NCBI GenBank assembly: GCA_036346275.1
Contig: CM070727.1
Coordinates: forward strand, 7,245,760 to 7,309,759
Length of the DNA stretch: 64,000 nucleotides
DNA from: Otatea glauca
Lineage: Eukaryota; Streptophyta; Magnoliopsida; Poales; Poaceae
Reading direction: 5' to 3'
Shown here: piece by piece, positions 57,849 through 64,000 of the stretch
How the letters are laid out: each line of letters opens with the position of its first letter
Numbering within the stretch: the first letter of the stretch is position 1
Made by a program: the position numbers and the translations under genes
Notes under the pieces: generated by a model
Seen by the model: only the letters and a program-made list of their open reading frames with translations
Database searches by the model: none
Told to the model about the DNA's origin: nothing

Positions 57849-58012
57849 AGGGCATATACAATAAGACCATCTTAACTTACTATTATCATGTACATATCAA
57901 TTTTGTCATATATAGAAGAGTAAGAAAAAAGGAGAGATAAGAGGACCAGTTTTTATTTAGTAGCCAGCATCGCGCGAGAAAATATGTGCTATCGCTGACT
58001 AAAAGCCAGTGT
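57849..58012. mobile_element. Half copy of the 16013-family MITE
   Basis: Begins GGGCATATACAATAAGACCA and continues to TTATTTAGTAGCCAGC and TAAAAGCCAGT. It is collinear with the half copy at 15842-16012. Confidence 0.55.
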
Positions 58013-58995
58013 TGAAGCCGGTCCGAGCGATCGTTAGTGTTTTACTAATAACCACAAAGATGAAGTTAGTGAATGTCCAAATTAAATGCTTTAGTGTTTC
58101 TCTAGAGACAACATTTAGATATAGCTATTATACAAGTTGTTTTTATTGTTTACTTAGTAGGTTTTGTTATTATACTTGCTCAAACTGTTTACATTGAACG
58201 AACCAACAGCATTGTCGGGAACGGAATTCACTGTAAATGTTTCAAATTGAGTAAAACTGATGGCATTATTGGGAATCAAATTCACTAGAGCTGTTTAAAA
58301 TTGACTGTAAAAACTAGAATGCGATCAATCATGATTAAATCATAACACAGAGGGAGTAACAGAAAACAGGATACATGGTATTCTAGCTTGTACTAGGTGA
58401 TATTGTGAACTTCTTCAGCCTTCCAAATACCCTTGCATCAAAATCTTATCACAATCTTAATGTTTTTTGCGTTCTGATAACCAAGATGCGTATTTGACTG
58501 TAATTTTTGTCCAATATTTGCTAAGGGTGAAAGGCTGAATGCTAAGAAAAAGACCGCTTACGATAGTATTTTCGTGAGAAATTTACTAGTCCAATTTTTT
58601 GTGACAAATATAAGCATTCAGAAAGATACCACTGATCAAATTTACAAATACTTTACCACACAATTGCTTCGGAGACAGGAATTTGTGATCTCGTAAAAAT
58701 TTTTAAAAAAAAACTCGTAAAAAATGCAAAACCCTAACACAAGACACAATGCGTTATTGGACCTTTTGTACGAAGAATGACACAACGATAAATTAGTAAG
58801 ATTAACAAACTATATTATTATCTTAAGCATTGTGCCTTCTCAAATAACCAAAATAAATACAATTCCCTAACATCTGATCGTGCAATTGCACAACTTAAAA
58901 ATTTTCTGTGCTCAGAGCATTTTATTGTCCAGAAAAACAAAAGGCAGATATTCTCTAGCCTACAACTCTGCATTTTGATTGTTCTTGGAGGGCTC
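58013..58995. other. Gene-free spacer
   Basis: AT-rich with no coding region supported. Confidence 0.35.
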
Positions 58996-59379
58996 TCAAT
59001 TGGCGAGGCCGCAGATGCGCTAGACGAGCGGAGGGTAGAACAGGTTGAAGGGGAAGTTGGAGAAGACGTCGAGGACGCACTTGTCGCCGATCTTCTCCAG
59101 CACCGAGCAGCAGACCTTGCTGACGCGGATGTCGAACAGGACCAGCAACTGGACGATGTCATGCACGCTGCACGCAGCTCTCCGACGCCACGATGGACTT
59201 CCAGCAGCCTGCGACGACCGTCGACGGTGTGGGCACGTCGGTCGCGGGATCATCCAAATTTGGCCTCTGTTGGAGCCGGCGATGTGGGGCGCCACCTGAT
59301 ACCTTCGTGGCTTCGTCATCGCCGCCGTCACGGTGCCGACGGCGAGAAAGCACAGTGCAAGGAGTGCGTAGTTAGCCAT
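58996..59379 (-). pseudogene. Prolamin-like/ECA1-type secreted cysteine-rich protein gene, broken
   Basis: Intact members of this family are small secreted proteins of female gametophyte, egg or seed. The gene starts MANYALLALCFLAVGTVTAA (signal peptide, ATG at 59379; MKAS at 59391 is an alternative). The Cys-rich domain is recognisable in two frames. GCWKSIVASESC is in one; HDIVQLLVLFDIRVSKVCCS, VLEKIGDKCVLD and FSNFPFNLFYPPLV are in the other. The switch falls on a 7-bp tandem duplication, TGCACGC twice at 59162-59175; one copy fewer would restore SC-V-HDI. An earlier shift between the signal peptide and DDPATDVP is also needed. At 59020-59022 an in-frame TAG precedes RICGLAN and TGA, cutting off the last conserved Cys. 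With three lesions the gene is very unlikely to give a normal product. Confidence 0.75.
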
Positions 59380-59399
59380 TGAAGCTTTCACTTGGGTAT

Positions 59400-60186
59400 G
59401 AGTAGTTGCGTTTTCTTATGCTGATGTACTGTGCCTTGATTACAGAGAAATAGTGCTCGAGTATTTGTAGATGGGGAGGGAACGAAAGCTTACGTTTCAA
59501 TGCGCAATTTGGAATTTGGAAACGGGCATTGCTGTTGACATGCTGCTGTTAAGTTTGCCTCGATTATGTGTAAGTTACGCTTGTATCAGTTAATCTCCGG
59601 TTAATGAAAGAACAATGCAGCATCGATGTATGAATTTGTATCAATTCAAGACAGAACAATGAGATCCATATGAGCATACAGGTTTACAGATCAATACATG
59701 CCAGATCATGGCTCAGTCAGCAAATTGTGCAGTTGTGTTTCCCTTCCCTTCTTTCTTGGTCTTGATTCCTTCTTTAGTTGGCATCAAGACGGGTTGAATA
59801 TAGTTGGCATAAAACCATGTCGGCATCTATAGGCTATAGCAAGTGGGCATCGTGTACATATGCAGAGATTGCACAGGATACAAGCTTAGGTAGCAAAACG
59901 GGGGGGAGCAAACTTTGTTATTTATAAGTGTTCTTGCATAGGACTAATACAATAAAACACTTAGCTATATTAGCATCAGTAAGTACAAAATGTAATACAG
60001 CCTTCATGGCTCTTAATTGGAGTGTGTGTCTGGTCTAAAGCCTACCGCTAAATAGCTGGCACCTTTACAATTGAAAAGAATAAACGCTCTAGGCCGCTTA
60101 AAATACCTAGAACATAAAGAATTAATCTAGACTCTAGAAAAAAAAAAGAGATCAAAATAATGCATCCGTATTTCTGTGTTTGCCAC
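59400..60186. other. Spacer and GAUT 3' flank
   Basis: No gene is seen. The right half should include the GAUT 3' UTR. Confidence 0.4.
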
Positions 60187-63100
60187 TCAGGGATTTATGT
60201 TACACTCCCGTAGAAAGACTTGATCAAAATTGACATATTTTGACCAGTATTTGCGATATGTGGATAATCCGATCTCAAGCCAGGGTTTGAGATTTCCATT
60301 GTAGTGGATGACAGAAGCCTGCCTGATATCCTTCTCGTTGACATTTGGATTGTAACCAAGTCCTAAAAGATGCCACGATGGATCAAGGGGGAATGTACGG
60401 TTCCAAAATGTCACAAGACCAGCAGGGAGGGTACCTAGCTTCCATAGTAGCCTATTTTCATTCTGCACAAATAAGATAAGTCATGAGTGAAATATACGAA
60501 GACAAGAAGGCAAGAAGCCAACACAGGCAAACAGCACTAAAGAATGGCAGAATCACGATTTTGGTGAAGCACACGAATTTCCTTTCAGATCTAAATATAA
60601 CAAAATCGTGGAAAGCTTACTATGGCACAGTATGCTCAATTCTTGGTTAAGTATTTAATATCAAATTCAATTATGGTGCATTAGCTCGTTATTTTCAATT
60701 TTAGCTTAAGCAGCTCATTGCAAATTCTACAATAGCAAAGCGATAAAATGTGCATTTTGCCATAACTAGTTGTTCATAAGCTCATAAACTCACCAGTTTC
60801 TGCCAGTTGTGGTAAACACCAGTGATGTTTTGCTTTCTCCACTCAGACAAATCAAACATGTTCATGCCATATGCCCAACCACAAGCATGTGGATGAAAAT
60901 TGTTGGCAATAAGAGGATTTGAGAAGTTGAGATATTTATCAAATCTATGGAAGGTCTCTCCACAGGTCTCAACAGCACCATTGACCTTGCCTTTGAGATC
61001 TATTGACCAAAGTGCACTTATGTCCTGCTGCACTACAGTATCATCATCTAGAAATAACACTTTGTTAAGCTTCGGGTAGATCTCAGGGAGATAGAACCTC
61101 AGATGATTGAGAATTGACAGGTACTTGGGGTTCCGAAACTTAGGGTTTTCATCAGGCTTAGCCTGCCCACTCCTGAAGTAGTAATCGATCATAAACTGGG
61201 ATTCTAACTGCTTCAGAACTGGACTGTAGCTCGAATTTAGCCATGTAAACTCTTCAATGTTCTGAACTTGAACAGCAGCTTTACCCAAGGGATTAGACAA
61301 GAACCACATGTTCATTGCAGCATAGTTAAGCCTATCCGTCACAATGTGGAAGACATGGTTTGCTGGTTTCTGCAAAATAGTGTGTTAGTAGGTACTAGTG
61401 GTGCAGAACTGCAGATAAACTTAAAATACAATCAAATGTATAGTGCAACAAAAAGTTGATTCAGAGCGATTAAACAGCAGCCAGTTGGCAACTCATATAT
61501 CTCAGAGGCCAAGTGGTATACCTTAGCGTTAACAAGAGTGGAGTTCACAACCACTGCAGCAGCCAATACATTATCTGAGAACAACGCATAGTGATAGAGT
61601 TTGGGGTCTTCCAGCTTTTCCATATATGGAAAATCCTTATTGTTGGAGTTGGTGAAATAATACTCATTTGTAAGCCGCAGAGGAAGACAATGGATTCCTT
61701 TGGGTAAAGATTTTGCTGCAATTTGTGCTAGATTGTTGGCTTCTTTTTTGTGAGAGTGAAGTCGCTCCTCTGTTGAATGAAGGGTTGTACGAAGCCTGTT
61801 CACAGCCCTTGAGCAATTGTCATGAATTTTCTTGACCTTCCCCAGTGTCTGTTCCATTGCTCTTATTTTGCTATGGACACTGCACAGACAATAGAAAATA
61901 AGTTCAGAGAGGTTCAATTCCAATAAAAAGTACCGCAACACTTATAATACACCATCAGTAGACATCCAACTCAAAATTCTATAGTACAGTGAAAGAGGAA
62001 GTACTTCTGTGGAAGGTTCCCATCATTGGTTGCGTCACCAAGTGCTCGTTGAATATCCCTCATTCGTGTACGAAGCTCCTTTGCAAAACCATGATTGCCT
62101 CTGGAAGCTACAAAGCCAAGATATGTCTTTGCTCTTGTCAACTGGTCCTTGATGATGAGGATTGTAGCATCTGGGGAAGTTGCGGAATGGCGAGCACTAC
62201 TATTTGTTGTGGGAAGAGCAGCATTACTATTACTTGCCCTAGTGTATGACTCTTTGGGGGTAGCATGTGTAGTTTGTTCAGATAATCTATCAGCAGTGCT
62301 TTCCTGGATAATTACACCATTAGCAGTTAGATCAACCCTGAAAGATGGTGACTGACAGAATACTTACACATTATGATTGTGAATACAGTACATACATAAC
62401 ACAGTACAATATGATACTCATTCATAGCAAACCATAAGATCGGCTTTCATAAAACAGTGCTAAACTGGAAAATCATGAATAACAGGATATCTAAATGCTC
62501 TTGGGTCCTACTATCCAGAAGAAGGTAAGGAAAAAAAACAGTACCTCCATTAAAGGGAAATGGCAATATTTTGCATATTATTCCAATCTATTAAGATCAT
62601 AGTTACCAGATTCGCTGTAAACCCCTGCGAATCGGGTTCGTCAAACCCGAGCTGTTTTAGAGTACGGGGTTCGTGTTCGCAGTGGAAATTAGAAGAAAAA
62701 GTGGCGAACCATAAACCCAAATCCTCTACTGCGACTTGGACTAAATGTGTTTCTGATAACTATGATTAAGATAGGCTGCAATGGCTTAAGGCATAATCCT
62801 AGGATAACTTTGAATCTTATAATAATTGTTTTTACCCCTATTATCAATTCATTCAGTCCTCAAACAATTTAGCTTCATATAACGAGCATGAGTTTAGGTC
62901 CTAACTAGTAATATAGCTGTGATGAAACAAGGTGTAGTCCTAGGTTTATTTTACTTCTTACAATTAAATTGGATATCCGGATGTGTCTATAATTTTACTC
63001 TCTAGTCTCAAACCATGAACACATAGCCCTAAAATTATTTACCCTCTTAGAGGGAGCAAGAGTTCGATCGTCCTTGCCAAGCAATAAATTGGTCTTCTGT

Positions 63101-64000
63101 AAAAAACTTTACCTTTTTTAAAGATGAACTAAGGTTGTCAATAGTACGCATTCCAACAATGTTGCTCTCTCCTGCATCACTTGATCCATCCTTGTGCTCC
63201 ATCTCACTATCCTGCAACTCTCTCTCCTTCAATCCATCACCATCCTGCTCTTCAACTTCCTTGCTGTCCCCTGGTTCACCAAATCCATCTGCACTTCTCT
63301 CCCTGCTGATAACTTCCTTGATCAAGCCATCCTGTCCTGACTGAGCACCACCGCTCCCCTCAATAATATCATCCATATCCTCCACCTCATCGTCATCCTG
63401 ACATCCCGGCTCCTTCCTCTGTACACTTGCATCAGATTTTTCAGATGCATGGCTCCTCGACGCCGCCTCAACCACTTGCCGGTCATCAGTTGCTGATAAC
63501 ACCCGGTTTTTGTGCTCCCCTAGCCTCTCAATTGTCAAATCTACAAAAGTAGTTTGCCCAAACCACTAGTAAAAATTCTCATGCAAGAACCATTGCCATC
63601 AATGGGTAGCTTAAACACCAATAATGCAAACAAAATAGTCTATTTGTTCACCATTTCGTGATTTACAGCAACAGCAAAAATGCAAATCTTCCCTTCACGA
63701 GATGGACAAAATCAGACAGAAAGAGTGGATAAAGAACTCACCTTTGGAGAGAGAGACGTCGGACGCCGCCATCTGCGGCCACACCAGATTGGGTCCATCT
63801 TCCCGATCGAACGCGCCCCTCGCCACTGCAAAACACCACCAAAATCACAACCGTCAAGCACGGATCTTTCCGCAATGTTAACACCACACGCCTCAAACGC
63901 GGAGCAAGCCAAGGACCGCACCGGTGGAATCCGGGAAATGCGGGACCGGGGAGCCGCCGTAGAGCACGAGGGGCGCGAGCACCGACGCAATGAGGAGGAG
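60187..64000 (-). CDS. GAUT-type galacturonosyltransferase (GT8), 5' end outside window
   Basis: A Golgi type II membrane enzyme family that builds homogalacturonan from UDP-galacturonate. Seven exons join in phase: 63922-64000 (incomplete), 63742-63825, 63113-63540, 62005-62351, 61522-61879, 60794-61369 and 60187-60462, giving 715 codons in the window. The visible start (LLLIASVLAPLVLYGG) is the membrane anchor. A long acidic stem region follows (DDDEVEDMDDIIEGSGG), then a coiled-coil segment (RAMEQTLGKVKKIHDNC). The GT8 domain carries HVFHIVTDRLNYAAMNMWF, the metal-binding LFLDDDTVVQQDISALW, FHPHACGWAYGMNMFDLSEW, GVYHNWQKL, then SVIHYNGNLKPWLEIGL and the terminus RECNINP. For exon 4 the first AG after the branch region (62352-62353), not the next one, keeps the frame. 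Nothing looks damaged. The GAUT subgroup cannot be fixed by eye. Confidence 0.94.

Noticed and set aside
62337..62340. Acceptor CAG just before GGTTGATC for GAUT exon 4
   Set aside because: It gives a stop directly after the junction; the acceptor at 62352-62353 keeps the frame (SPSFRVDLTANG).
1..64000. tRNA, rRNA, CRISPR arrays or bacterial-type operons
   Set aside because: None were seen on reading the window; repeats present are transposon arrays, not CRISPR. A dedicated tRNA or ncRNA scan was not possible by eye.

Overview
This is nuclear DNA from a grass (Poaceae). The evidence is GC-rich first exons, GT-AG introns, monocot-style protein families, and intergenic space crowded with grass-type transposons (CACTA, hAT, Stowaway and foldback MITEs, solo LTRs, a LINE). 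The species cannot be named from the sequence alone. There is no bacterial-type operon logic here; genes are independent units on both strands.

Genes, left to right. The end of a caffeoyl-CoA O-methyltransferase (7-300, +) is cut by the window edge. A WPP-interacting KASH protein of the nuclear envelope (1478-4268, +, two exons) ends in the diagnostic VPT tail. Photosystem I subunit PsaG (4753-5184, -) is followed by a LORELEI-like GPI-anchored co-receptor (6018-6780, -, three exons) and a Sec14/nodulin-domain phosphoinositide-transfer protein (7772-14914, -, 14 coding exons). All 14 exons of the last gene can be joined in phase; one intron is GC-AG, and another has grown to 3.9 kb by LINE and LTR insertion. 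Farther right are a BURP-domain protein with a shortened BURP domain (40437-41410, -), an NF-YC histone-fold transcription factor with a frame-disrupted N-terminus (50823-51423, -), a small single-pass membrane protein of unknown role (52997-53260, -), a broken prolamin-like/ECA1-type secreted-protein gene (58996-59379, -), and a GAUT-type pectin glycosyltransferase (60187 to the right edge, -).

The interval 15-39 kb is almost wholly transposon-derived. Its centrepiece is an 11-kb CACTA element (22222-33219) with matching 3-bp target duplications. It has three separate arrays of palindromic GGCGGTT/AACCGCC repeats and decayed Transposase_24 and TNP2 genes. It lies in a nest of other CACTA remnants bracketed by a 102-bp direct repeat that is identical at 101 positions. 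A second repeat-rich stretch (42.6-49.3 kb) holds tandem repeats, a possible element with its own subterminal repeats, and duplicated pieces of a small membrane-protein gene. The 55-58 kb stretch has an hAT element with a perfect 8-bp target duplication and a Stowaway nested in another MITE.

I found no clear undescribed multi-gene system. The most unusual items are the remodelled BURP protein, the NF-YC frame disruption, the bracketed CACTA nest, and the two-hit decay of the prolamin-like gene. Exon structures were worked out by eye from splice sites and reading phase. Family assignments come from recognising conserved motifs, not from a database search.
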